Shown here: piece after piece, positions 1 through 7,741 of the stretch | How the letters are laid out: every line of letters begins with the position of its first letter | Position numbering within the stretch: the first letter of the stretch is position 1 | Assembly (NCBI RefSeq): GCF_020781975.1 | Contig: NZ_JAJGNI010000011.1 | Span: 1 to 64,000 of the forward strand | Direction of reading: 5' to 3' | Length of the DNA: 64,000 bases | Source: Microbacterium schleiferi | GTDB taxonomy: Bacteria; Actinomycetota; Actinomycetes; Actinomycetales; Microbacteriaceae | Translations under genes and position numbers: made by a program | The notes under the pieces: generated by a model | What the model saw: only the letters and a program-made list of their open reading frames with translations | Told to the model about the DNA's origin: nothing | The model's database searches: none

Positions 1-309
1 TCAACGACGAGAACACGTTGCTCAGCGAGCGGTGCTCAACCGCAATACCGATGGTGCTCAGAGGACCGAATACTCATACAGTTGGTCCGACTCAACTCAG
101 ATGCCCGCTTGCGGCAGGCAGATCGACCTAGAGTGTGTTAACGAGTGAGCAGCCGCGCCGTTCAGAGGCGAGGGCGATCGCCGACGGGGCGGCTCACTCT
201 TCTCCTCATCCCGGTGTTGCTCAGCGCGACCGGCGTCCTCGATCTCCGCATTCCTTGGCCGTGGCTCCATGGCGAGTCCGCGGGGGATCGTCCGGTCGAG
301 CACTCACCC
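1..309. other. Region with no recognisable gene
   Basis: Short open frames exist on both strands, but none has a family signature, a good ribosome binding site or a plausible protein composition. It lies next to a decayed exporter gene, so it may be degraded island DNA. I see nothing specific in it. Confidence 0.4.
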
Positions 310-740
310 CTGAGAGCCCTGTCAAGGTGAGCTGGACCGGGACAGCCGCTGGAGTGCTCTATCTCGCGTGGCTGGCGTCCGCAACCCTGCGCCCCGGCGG
401 CAACGGGCTATTCGAGACACAATCCCACGCGCGCGACTCCCGGTCGAAGCTGTTCCGGATGGGGCTCGTCACCAACCTGCTCAACCCCAAGGCCGCTGTC
501 ATGTAACTCGCGATCATCCCGCAGTTCATAGATCACGGGCAGGGAAACACGACCGCTCAGGGATTCGTTCTCGGCGGAGTTCAGATCATCGTCAGGATGA
601 TCGTCAACTCCCTCATCGTGCTGGGCGCCGGCACAATCTCCGGATTCGTGTCGACGCGACTCACATGGATCCGGCACCCCGCTCGGCGCAGTGGCGGTCA
701 CGCTGGCCAGAGAGGTCCCGCAATGCATCTCGCCCCTGAA
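310..740 (+). pseudogene. LysE/RhtB-type amino acid exporter remnant
   Basis: Translation from about 325 gives a fragment resembling the middle and C-terminal half of LysE/RhtB exporters: a YLAWLASATLRPG segment, then FRMGLVTNLLNPKAAVM, then IIPQFIDHG, then a hydrophobic helix. The NLLNPKAA and PQF motifs are characteristic of this family of inner-membrane amino acid exporters. The gene is broken. An in-frame TAA lies at 504-506, directly after the NPKAAVM motif. The expected C-terminal GTPLGAVAVTLARE segment, at about 669-716, is in another frame from the preceding helix. No N-terminal helix or start is found upstream. It is almost certainly non-functional. Confidence 0.6.
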
Positions 741-926
741 CCGGGCGATCATGCTGCAGGACCTCCGTGAGACGCCGCTCAGATAGACCGTCCTCCGGAA
801 GCTCGACGAGTACGAATGACCCTTTCTGAAGGGATCGAGCAGGACTGTTGTTCTGCACAGACTCTGCTAGGTAGAGTGGGATTCCATCCGACGGAACCCG
901 CCGTCGGTGAACAAAGGAGTTCCAGA

Positions 927-1640
927 ATGCGCATCGTCTTGGTTCATGGAGGTTGGCAGGGTGGTTGGGCGTGGGACGGCGTTGTCGCTGAGCTCACGAA
1001 GGCAGGCCACGAGGTATGGGCCCCAACCTTGCAGGGTCACGGTGACAACGACGACCGTGCAGGTGTCACGCTCTCGACCATGGCGGACAATCTCATCGGC
1101 CGGATCGCCGACAAGGGGTGGGACCGGTTCGTCGTAGTCGGCCACAGTGGCGGCGGCCCGATCATCCAGCTCGTAGCTGAGGCGATGCCGGAGCAGGTGG
1201 AGCAGGCGATCTTCATCGACGCGTGGGTACTCGCCGACGGCGAGTCGATCAATGCGATCCTCCCCACCGAGTTGGCGAATTTCGCCCGTGGCACAGCCGC
1301 ATCCTCGCCCGACCAGAGCGTGCCGATCCCGCCGCAGCTATTCATGACGGCTTTCTTGCAGGACGGATCGGAGGAGCTTCACGCGCAGGTCGAGCCCCGT
1401 CTGGTGCCGTCGCCTGGCGGTTGGCTCGACGAGCCGATCCGTCTTCGGACGGCCGGCACCGGTGACGTGCCGAGCGGCTACATCTTCCTGCAAGAGGATC
1501 GGGCTGTGCCGCAGGAGTTGTACCGCGCATCAGCAGACCGGCTCACGAACCCGACGACCGCGAGCTCGCCGGGGAGCCATCAGGCCATGTTGACGCGCCC
1601 GGTGGAGCTGGCAGCAGCCATCGTCTCCGTTATGTCGTGA
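927..1640 (+). CDS. Alpha/beta hydrolase
   Basis: This is a 237-residue alpha/beta-hydrolase-fold enzyme. It starts directly with the first strand (MRIVLVHGGWQGGWAW), carrying the HGG oxyanion motif. The nucleophile elbow is VVGHSGGG near residue 75, and the likely catalytic histidine is in GSHQAML near the end. The length and single-domain layout fit small esterase-type hydrolases related to the salicylate-esterase/hydroxynitrile-lyase group. The substrate cannot be told. The ATG at 927 is chosen over an upstream in-frame start because AAAGGAG sits at 913-919. Its stop overlaps the next gene by 4 bp (GTGA), so the two are translationally coupled. Confidence 0.85.
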   Translation: MRIVLVHGGWQGGWAWDGVVAELTKAGHEVWAPTLQGHGDNDDRAGVTLSTMADNLIGRIADKGWDRFVVVGHSGGGPIIQLVAEAMPEQVEQAIFIDAWVLADGESINAILPTELANFARGTAASSPDQSVPIPPQLFMTAFLQDGSEELHAQVEPRLVPSPGGWLDEPIRLRTAGTGDVPSGYIFLQEDRAVPQELYRASADRLTNPTTASSPGSHQAMLTRPVELAAAIVSVMS

Positions 1641-2551
1641 CGACGTTTCGCTCTTTCGCGACTTCCGCTGGGACCGTCGCTTACGCCGAATGGCTGCCCG
1701 GCGGCCCCGCCCGTGCGACGGTGCTGCTCGTTCACGGCGGGGGGGTGGGCCCCGGTGGCTGGAGTCGAGCGATCGGCGGGCGACCCGGGTGGGCACCCCG
1801 TCTCGCCGAAGCCGGATACCGCGCGGTCGTGATGACGTGGCCTGGGTTGTCGGCTGGCGGCGCATGGGACCCCGACACGCGGCTGGATGGGGCGGCGGTC
1901 GCCGGCGCGATCGTCGAGCTAATCGCTGCGCTCGGCGGCCCGGTCGTCCTCGTGGTCCACTCCATGTCCGCCGCTTTCGGCTATCGGGTCGCTTTCCACC
2001 ATCGGGATTCACTGATCGCCCTAGTCGCGCTGGCACCCGCTCCCCCCGGGGACATCCAGCCCGAGCCCGCCGTGCTGGAAGAGGACGCCGATCACATCGT
2101 CGTCCAGGGACGCCCGCTCACCTGGAGGCTTCCCCGTCGCGGCTGGTGGCATCCCGGACCAGAGTTCATCGAGGCGAAGCTGGTCGGTGCAAGCGAGCAG
2201 TTCCCACCCGGTCACCTGGACGAGCTCCGTTCGCAGCTGGTGCCAATCCCAGCCGGGCTCCTCCTCGAGCGGCAGAACGTCCGCGGTGCGCAGGTCCATA
2301 TCGGCGACAGGGAGTTGGACGGCCTACCGACCCTCGTGATGGTCGGTACCCACGACACCGATCATCCGATCGAGTCGGACCGCGCGACTGCTGACTGGCT
2401 CGCCGAGCGAGGCGGCGATGTCAGGTTCGTCGCGTTGACGGCAGCGAACGTGGCTGGCAACGGCCACATGCTGATGCAGGAGTCGAACAGCGATGCGGTA
2501 CTCACCCTGGTGACGGAGTGGCTCGGTCCAAATGTGCGCCTGCGGCGGTGA
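1637..2551 (+). CDS. Alpha/beta hydrolase, coupled to the upstream hydrolase
   Basis: This 304-residue alpha/beta hydrolase has an N-terminal LLVHGGGVGPGGW oxyanion-hole segment. The nucleophile elbow is VVHSMSAAFG, so the usual Gly before the nucleophile region is replaced by Val. A late acidic residue sits in VGTHDTD and a candidate histidine in NGHMLM. It begins with GTG, overlapping the TGA of the preceding hydrolase, so the two form an operon. The neighbour across a short convergent gap is an aldolase-type gene, which hints at a small catabolic cluster. No substrate can be inferred. It is not closely similar to its neighbour, so a recent duplication is unlikely. Confidence 0.8.
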   Translation: MTTFRSFATSAGTVAYAEWLPGGPARATVLLVHGGGVGPGGWSRAIGGRPGWAPRLAEAGYRAVVMTWPGLSAGGAWDPDTRLDGAAVAGAIVELIAALGGPVVLVVHSMSAAFGYRVAFHHRDSLIALVALAPAPPGDIQPEPAVLEEDADHIVVQGRPLTWRLPRRGWWHPGPEFIEAKLVGASEQFPPGHLDELRSQLVPIPAGLLLERQNVRGAQVHIGDRELDGLPTLVMVGTHDTDHPIESDRATADWLAERGGDVRFVALTAANVAGNGHMLMQESNSDAVLTLVTEWLGPNVRLRR

Positions 2552-2602
2552 GGATGGTGCAGTTGATCGCGACCCGGGCTCCGGACATCTGTGATGGCCC
2601 GA

Positions 2603-3331
2603 CTACAGCAGGAGCCGTTGCTCAGCAAGTTCCTGCAGCAGGAATCGCCAGAGATGCCCGTCGTTGAATGCGTCACCCAGGTCGGGCAGGTCGGCGAGGT
2701 CGTTGTCATCGATCGGTATAGGCTCGGCCCCTGCCTGCAGAACGGCGAGGTGCACGCGAGCGAGGCTGTCGACATTGATCGCGCGGATGACGGCCTGCGG
2801 GACGCTCTCGCCGACGGCCGTGAGGCCGTGACCGCGCAGGATGCCGACCGGCCGCGTGCCGAAATCGTCCGCCATGGCCGTCGCGCGTGCGTGGTTGCGG
2901 ATCAGCGCAGACGAGGGGTGCGCGGGGATGCCGTCGCGCGCCATCCGCATAGCGGGGATGTTGAAGGCACCGACAATCGGTAGCAGTGTCCGTCCGGTTA
3001 GCGAGAACGCGACGACAGCCGGCGGATGCGCGTGGACGACGGATCGGGCCGCAGGATTGCGGCGCAGCAGCTCAAGATGCAGAGACAGCTCGTTCGGCGC
3101 CCGGTACCCGCCGGCGAGCTCGAACGATCCCTCGAGGGGCACGGCGAGGATGTCGTCGGCGGTGGTGAAACGCAGCCCCCGCTCCTGCGGTCCGCGGGCT
3201 CGGATGAGGACGGTGTCGTCGTCGACCCGCAGGCTGACGTGCCCGAGGATGTCGTCCACGAGCCCCCGGACCGCGAGCACGCGGCAAGCATTGGCGACGA
3301 GCATGCGTTCGTCGACGTAGTCGTTCATCAT
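2603..3331 (-). CDS. Class II aldolase/adducin-family protein
   Basis: This 242-residue protein has the fuculose-aldolase/adducin fold signatures: GHVSLR, a VVHAHPPAVVAFSL segment with zinc-ligand histidines, and a late LRGHGLTAVG segment with a third histidine. Family members are Zn-dependent sugar-phosphate aldolases, epimerases or decarboxylase-like enzymes acting in the cytoplasm. The exact substrate cannot be assigned. The start codons are ATG ATG, preceded by GGAG at a good distance. The gene's 5' end abuts a truncated metallophosphoesterase reading the other way, so its native promoter region may have been replaced at a recombination junction. Confidence 0.8.
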   Translation of the reverse strand: MMNDYVDERMLVANACRVLAVRGLVDDILGHVSLRVDDDTVLIRARGPQERGLRFTTADDILAVPLEGSFELAGGYRAPNELSLHLELLRRNPAARSVVHAHPPAVVAFSLTGRTLLPIVGAFNIPAMRMARDGIPAHPSSALIRNHARATAMADDFGTRPVGILRGHGLTAVGESVPQAVIRAINVDSLARVHLAVLQAGAEPIPIDDNDLADLPDLGDAFNDGHLWRFLLQELAEQRLLL

Positions 3332-3339
3332 CCACTTCT

Positions 3340-3858
3340 CCGGCGACGCAGTCGAAGAAGGCGATCGAACGGTTCGCGGCGCTCTACGAAGCGGCCGGTT
3401 GGACGATTCTGCCGGAGGTCATCGAAGGCACCCGACGCGGGTATCGGATCCTCGCTTCTCACTACCCATACAAGGGCGACTCGCAGGAGTCGGATCGGCA
3501 CACCACCCATCGACCGCGCTGGGACGACGGGATCCCACTCCTACACGGCCACACCCACGCCCGCGACCACGGACCGAACGGGCACCAGTTCCACGTCGGC
3601 GTCGACGCCCACGGCTACACGCCCGTCCCCTTCACCGAAATCGACGCGTGGATCCGCGGCCTCCCAGACGCCGAACCATGGCTCGACATCGCAATCCGTG
3701 AGGCCCGCCAGACCATTACCGACCTCGACGGCAGCGAAACCTCAAACTCCGACGCGCTGTTCTACACGATGGGCTACAACGAGCTACGGGTCGCGCTGGA
3801 AGAACTCCTCGGCGCGTTCGACTCCGCCCACCCCGACTCGCCCCCGGGGACTGTCTAG
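3340..3858 (+). pseudogene. 5'-truncated metallophosphoesterase
   Basis: One frame ending in TAG at 3856-3858 is open back to the aldolase start and encodes about 170 residues. Clear metallophosphoesterase features are HYPYKGDS, then LLHGHTHARDHGPNG, then HVGVDAHGYTPVP. These are the C-terminal metal-ligand (GHTH) part of calcineurin-like phosphoesterases of the type found in phages and plasmids. The N-terminal half with the DxH and GNHD motifs is absent and there is no start codon with a ribosome binding site. The gene therefore appears cut at a junction around 3331-3345. Its 3' end overlaps the opposing small gene at 3855 by 4 bp. Confidence 0.65.
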
Positions 3859-4268
3859 GCGCGGGACTTCCGCGTCGGCGTATACCGCGTGGGCCCGAGT
3901 GTAAACAGTTCGCCTGCCGCGGGACCTGATCGGAGGGTACGCGGTTCCCGTCGGAAGCGGATCCATCCGCGACGCCGCCAGTGCACCATCGTCAGGTACC
4001 GCACCGACGCCGAAGACCACGCCTCCTGACGCTCCGCGGCGTCGGGGTCGTGGGCGGCGAGCTCCGCGAACACCTCACGGAAGGTCGGCGGCTGACCACG
4101 CTCGCGGGTGTGGCGGTGGATGAACCTCACGGCGCGGCGCGCCCACACCGGCGCTGTCTCATCAGCGGTGAGTTCAGTGAACAGCGGCACGAGGTGCGGT
4201 GCCGACCACGGCTTCTCGTACACTTCACCGTCGTTCGACACCACCCTGCAGCTCCCCTCAGCGGTCAT
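3855..4268 (-). CDS. Unknown protein at the end of the Tn7-like operon
   Basis: This 137-residue protein belongs to no family I recognise. It has an aromatic- and arginine-rich composition. Its middle (PPTFREVFAELAA, then SSASVRYLTMVHWRRRGWIRFRREPRT) reads like a small winged-helix fold with a basic wing, which would suit nucleic-acid binding. That reading is an inference from pattern only. It overlaps the preceding gene by 11 bp and is therefore probably coexpressed with tniQ. It ends exactly against the truncated phosphoesterase, near where the transposon core meets other DNA. Confidence 0.6.
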   Translation of the reverse strand: MTAEGSCRVVSNDGEVYEKPWSAPHLVPLFTELTADETAPVWARRAVRFIHRHTRERGQPPTFREVFAELAAHDPDAAERQEAWSSASVRYLTMVHWRRRGWIRFRREPRTLRSGPAAGELFTLGPTRYTPTRKSRA

Positions 4269-4500
4269 CCCAGATATACCGCCGCCGAGCCCAGCCAGGG
4301 GCGCGGGCGTCGTCAGAAGGATGATCCTCGCCAGGGGAGGATGTCAGTGTCTCGCGTGGGGCGGTCGGCGAGGATGTGCTCGGCAACGGCGCCGCATCGA
4401 TGAGTGCTTGCAGTGCCGTGGTGTACTTCTCTCCGGTCGCCTTCATGCGTTCCCTGGCGGCTTGCTGCAGCCGACGGGAGGTTCGCTTCTCAGTTGTCAT
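4258..4500 (-). CDS. Small basic unknown protein coupled to tniQ
   Basis: This 80-residue protein starts at an ATG overlapping the tniQ stop as ATGA, so translation coupling decides this start over a longer upstream frame. Its N-terminal 40 residues (RRLQQAARERMKATGEKY, then TTALQALIDAA) form a basic amphipathic helix. The pattern resembles short DNA-associated proteins of actinobacterial mobile elements. The C-terminal half is proline- and acid-rich and probably disordered. No function is known to me. Its position right after the target-selection protein makes an accessory role in transposition possible. Confidence 0.6.
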   Translation of the reverse strand: MTTEKRTSRRLQQAARERMKATGEKYTTALQALIDAAPLPSTSSPTAPRETLTSSPGEDHPSDDARAPGWARRRYIWDDR

Positions 4501-6587
4501 GACGTCCCTGCTTTCCCGCGGGGGCGGACGGTGATGCCGGCGGCGTGCAGGTGCCGGTTGATGGTCATCTCGCTGCATCCGGCAAGGTGCGCGATCTGTG
4601 CCATAGTCCTCCCTTGCGTCTCATAGTGGTCGCGTAGCCAATCGGAATCGAGGGTGAAGGTGGGGGGTCGTCCGCGACGCGACTTGGTGCCCGTGTCGGC
4701 GAGGATGCGGCCCACGGTCTGCCGGGACACGTTCACGTCCGCGGCGATCTCGTACGTCGACGCCCCCGCCGCATACGCCCGCGCTAACACATCGGGAGGC
4801 ATCACGTCCGCGGCCGTTGATCGTGCTGGGCGGCTCCGCGCCCACGCCGCAGGCGCGTCCGGGACACCGTCCGAAGGCTCGGGTGTCCATGTGACGGGCT
4901 CATCGATGCCGTTGACGAGAAGGAAGTCCGCGGCGAGCTGGTCGAGTCCCGTCCGCACCGCTGACGGCAGTCCATCGGCGAAGCGGGCGACGGCCGGCGC
5001 GGTCACCCCTGCCTGATCCCACTCCGGCGGGATCGAATGGATCGGATTCCCCGACAGTGTCCGGTGCAGGAGCGCCCGGGCCAAACGCCATCGTCGTCCA
5101 CCCCCAGCCGATACCCCCGCCACCCGGCACACCTCCTGCCACTGGGATTCGAGGAGGATCCCGCTGTAGTCGAGGGCGCGACGTCGGGCGTAGTCAACGG
5201 GCACGTCATGCGTATCGAGGAACGCGGCCAGCCGGAGGATCGCGTGCAGGGTGCCCACGTCATGAGAGCTGCGACCGAGGTCACGCATCACATGGGTCAC
5301 CTGGCGGGCCGGCGCCTGCGGATCGAGCAATGCAAGAGCGGCGGAGTGTGTGAGCCTCGTGCCCGTGAACACCACCGCCGCCGCCAACGCCGACGCCACC
5401 ACCTCACTGCCGACCCGTTGCGGCGCGTACCGGGTGATCCACTCGCCCCACAACTGTGCCGGTACCTTTCGCGCTCGTTCGACCGGGCTGACCCCTGACG
5501 GTGGTGCGGACTGCAGGAACACCGTCGGCCGGCGACGACGCCCCAGCGCGGCCGCGATCAGGGTCTGCAGTTGCGGCGTGTGCGCCGTGTACGACGAACT
5601 CTGAGCCAGCCGCCCCTGCAGCAGCGCGGCGACACTGCCCGGCTTCGCCAGTGCGGTGACGGCGAGGGTGGTGCCGACGGCGGCCCCGACGGCAGAATCC
5701 GGTCGTGCCCGTACTGCCGTCGTCCAATCCTCGCTCGCCCTAAACAGCGCCACGAGCTCCTCACCAAGCGGACTGATGTCGAGGCGATCGCCGGCGGCAA
5801 TCGCGTGCCGGGCGGTACGGGACAGCAACCGAGTGTCTTCCAGCACCGCGACCGCCGGCTGCGGCGCCTCCGCATAGATCCCGAACCCTGCCCCGCCGGT
5901 GGAAACGATCCGCATCAACGCCCGCTGCGCATCCAGGACCGCCCGCGACACTGGAGTGCGGGTCGGGTCGGCCGTGAGGTCGGCCCGACACCGGTTCGCT
6001 TGCGGGCCCCGTCCCGGCCCTTGGACGGGATTGTGGCACCGGCCAGGAACGGGAACAAGCGCGAGCGGGTGGGCACGGTACCGGGCAGGACGATCACACA
6101 CGGGGCACCGGTCCACGAGCAGGCGGCGGTGGCGAAAACAGGCGAACCCGAACGGGAACTGCCACGACATCCGCCACCGGCCACCCGAATCGACCAGGCA
6201 CTCCGGGCAGTAGCGTCCCGCGGTCCCCGCCGCCGGGCATTGCGAACTGATCCGCCCCCGCCGGGTGTACCGGATCGCATGGTGCGCGAACCGCATTCTC
6301 GTCATCTCCTGGAACTGATCCGCCGGAATGCCCGTCGACGCCTCGAGCCGCGACGCCTGCTCATCAGTCAGCGCGGTGGCCCAACTGTCCGCCATCCACG
6401 CGGTCGCCGACACCGCCACACCCTCCTGCTGCTCGATGAGGCCGAGCGCGCAGGCCATCTCGTTCATCGTCGCCCCATAGGTGGCCGCCATCTTCTCCAG
6501 CCAAGAGTCGAACGGCTCATCAGGCAGCGGCCGCACCCGAAACGGCAGCACCCGCACCTCATAGGAAATCGTCGACGTCGTGGTCAT
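4497..6587 (-). CDS. tniQ: TniQ/TnsD-type target-selection protein
   Basis: This 696-residue protein opens with a TniQ domain: LPFRVRPLPDEPFDSWLEK, then a zinc-binding core in the first 180 residues with CPEC, FRHRRLLVDRCPVCDRP and flanking cysteines. TniQ proteins recruit the transposase complex to a target. Long versions such as TnsD of Tn7 bind target DNA directly. Here a long middle region is followed by two helix-turn-helix segments near the C-terminus (residues about 600-630, STYEIAADVNVSRQTVGRIL, and about 660-690, TMAQIAHLAGCSEMTINRHL). This suggests sequence-specific target binding. The start overlaps the tnsC stop (ATGA). It is much longer than minimal TniQ, favouring a TnsD-like role. 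Confidence 0.85.
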   Translation of the reverse strand: MTTTSTISYEVRVLPFRVRPLPDEPFDSWLEKMAATYGATMNEMACALGLIEQQEGVAVSATAWMADSWATALTDEQASRLEASTGIPADQFQEMTRMRFAHHAIRYTRRGRISSQCPAAGTAGRYCPECLVDSGGRWRMSWQFPFGFACFRHRRLLVDRCPVCDRPARYRAHPLALVPVPGRCHNPVQGPGRGPQANRCRADLTADPTRTPVSRAVLDAQRALMRIVSTGGAGFGIYAEAPQPAVAVLEDTRLLSRTARHAIAAGDRLDISPLGEELVALFRASEDWTTAVRARPDSAVGAAVGTTLAVTALAKPGSVAALLQGRLAQSSSYTAHTPQLQTLIAAALGRRRRPTVFLQSAPPSGVSPVERARKVPAQLWGEWITRYAPQRVGSEVVASALAAAVVFTGTRLTHSAALALLDPQAPARQVTHVMRDLGRSSHDVGTLHAILRLAAFLDTHDVPVDYARRRALDYSGILLESQWQEVCRVAGVSAGGGRRWRLARALLHRTLSGNPIHSIPPEWDQAGVTAPAVARFADGLPSAVRTGLDQLAADFLLVNGIDEPVTWTPEPSDGVPDAPAAWARSRPARSTAADVMPPDVLARAYAAGASTYEIAADVNVSRQTVGRILADTGTKSRRGRPPTFTLDSDWLRDHYETQGRTMAQIAHLAGCSEMTINRHLHAAGITVRPRGKAGTS

Positions 6588-7741
6588 GCGGCGGCCGCCT
6601 CGCCGTCCTGGTTCTTGCGGCGGCGTGCCTGGTGGTTTCGCAGCTGCTGATCCAGCTTCGCCTCAAGCTCGCGGCGCTCCGTCTCCGCGCCCTCATCGAT
6701 GCGGATGTCGTCGAGCAGTTCCCGATCGATGACCTCCCGCCCTGTGCGGATCGCGCGGGACGCGCCGCGACGGATCAGGTCCATGAGGGATCCGATGTTG
6801 CCGGTGGTGCGGGCGAACAGGTACCGGGACAGGTCGACCAGCATCCCGGGGCGAGCACCGGTGAGGACGAGAGCTTGTTCGACGCCGAATAGCAGCCGGT
6901 CCCACTCCTCCCTGCCCCTCTTGTGGGTAAGCGTGAAGGGGCTGAGCCCGAGGACGGTCCATCGGCGGAAGGTCTGCGCCATCGCCGCCTCCCGGCCGGT
7001 CTCCCCTTCACCCACCAGGCCGCGGGCGCGGAGGGCGACGCCGGCGAACAAGAACGTCGCGTTGTATTCGTTTGCGAGCCACTTCAGCTGGTTGGCGACT
7101 TCGACCCCGTCGCGGGTGCGCATGTTCAAGAAGTGCAGGTCGTCAACGATCACCAGCCGGGTGTCATGCCGTTCGATGCACTCCGCCGCCGCCCGGGCCA
7201 GGTCCCGGCCGGCCATGGAGCGGTGCAGGATGCCGGCGGTGGCGGGGTGGGCGTAGAAGCCGAGGATCATCATGTGCAGGCCCTTGATCGTCAGCCGCCC
7301 CGTCAGCGTCACATGACACACCGGCAGGTGCCGCACGTCCCTGTCCGCGTCCAGCCATCCCCCGGCCTCCGCGATCCGCTGCTGGTGGAACACGCGGCCG
7401 AAGTTGTTCACCACGGTCGACTTCCCGAGCGCCGGCGGGGCGTCGATCGCTGCGGCTGACTTCACCCGGTCGGAGTCCTGCAGGTTGGAGTCGAGGATGT
7501 CCGCCAGCTGCAGTTCGATGTCCTCTACCTGCCGTGTGCGCAGCAGGATGTTCGCGTGCCACACCCGCCGCTCCAAGTCGTAGACGACGCGATCGCGAGC
7601 AGGCAACGACTCCAGCTGGGCGCGCGAGAGCTCCTCAGGGCGAGCGCGGGGAGGCCGTTCGGCGAAGTCTGTCCAGCCCTCGTAGGTGGAGAGGCTCCGT
7701 TGGCGGGGCGGCTGCTGCGGGGCGCTCGTCGGGCTGGTCAT
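6584..7741 (-). CDS. tnsC: TnsC/TniB-type AAA ATPase
   Basis: This 385-residue AAA+ ATPase has a Walker A-like motif near residue 102 (DAPPALGKST, with Ala/Leu in the loop) and a Walker B motif in LVIVDDLHFLNM. Downstream are sensor-like segments including TFLFAGVALRARG. Such proteins polymerise on DNA and couple TniQ-marked targets to the TnsAB transposase. The fold and length match TniB/TnsC of Tn7- and Tn5053-like elements. The C-terminus is basic (NHQARRRKN). The start overlaps the tnsB stop and the stop overlaps the tniQ start, both as ATGA. Confidence 0.85.
   Translation of the reverse strand: MTSPTSAPQQPPRQRSLSTYEGWTDFAERPPRARPEELSRAQLESLPARDRVVYDLERRVWHANILLRTRQVEDIELQLADILDSNLQDSDRVKSAAAIDAPPALGKSTVVNNFGRVFHQQRIAEAGGWLDADRDVRHLPVCHVTLTGRLTIKGLHMMILGFYAHPATAGILHRSMAGRDLARAAAECIERHDTRLVIVDDLHFLNMRTRDGVEVANQLKWLANEYNATFLFAGVALRARGLVGEGETGREAAMAQTFRRWTVLGLSPFTLTHKRGREEWDRLLFGVEQALVLTGARPGMLVDLSRYLFARTTGNIGSLMDLIRRGASRAIRTGREVIDRELLDDIRIDEGAETERRELEAKLDQQLRNHQARRRKNQDGEAAAA

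Noticed and set aside
845..864. TGTTGTTCTGCACAG resembles the putative right transposon terminus TGTTGTGTATCTGACAG and could mark the left end.
   Set aside because: The match needs gaps, no TAGTGA repeats accompany it and the flanks show no target duplication.
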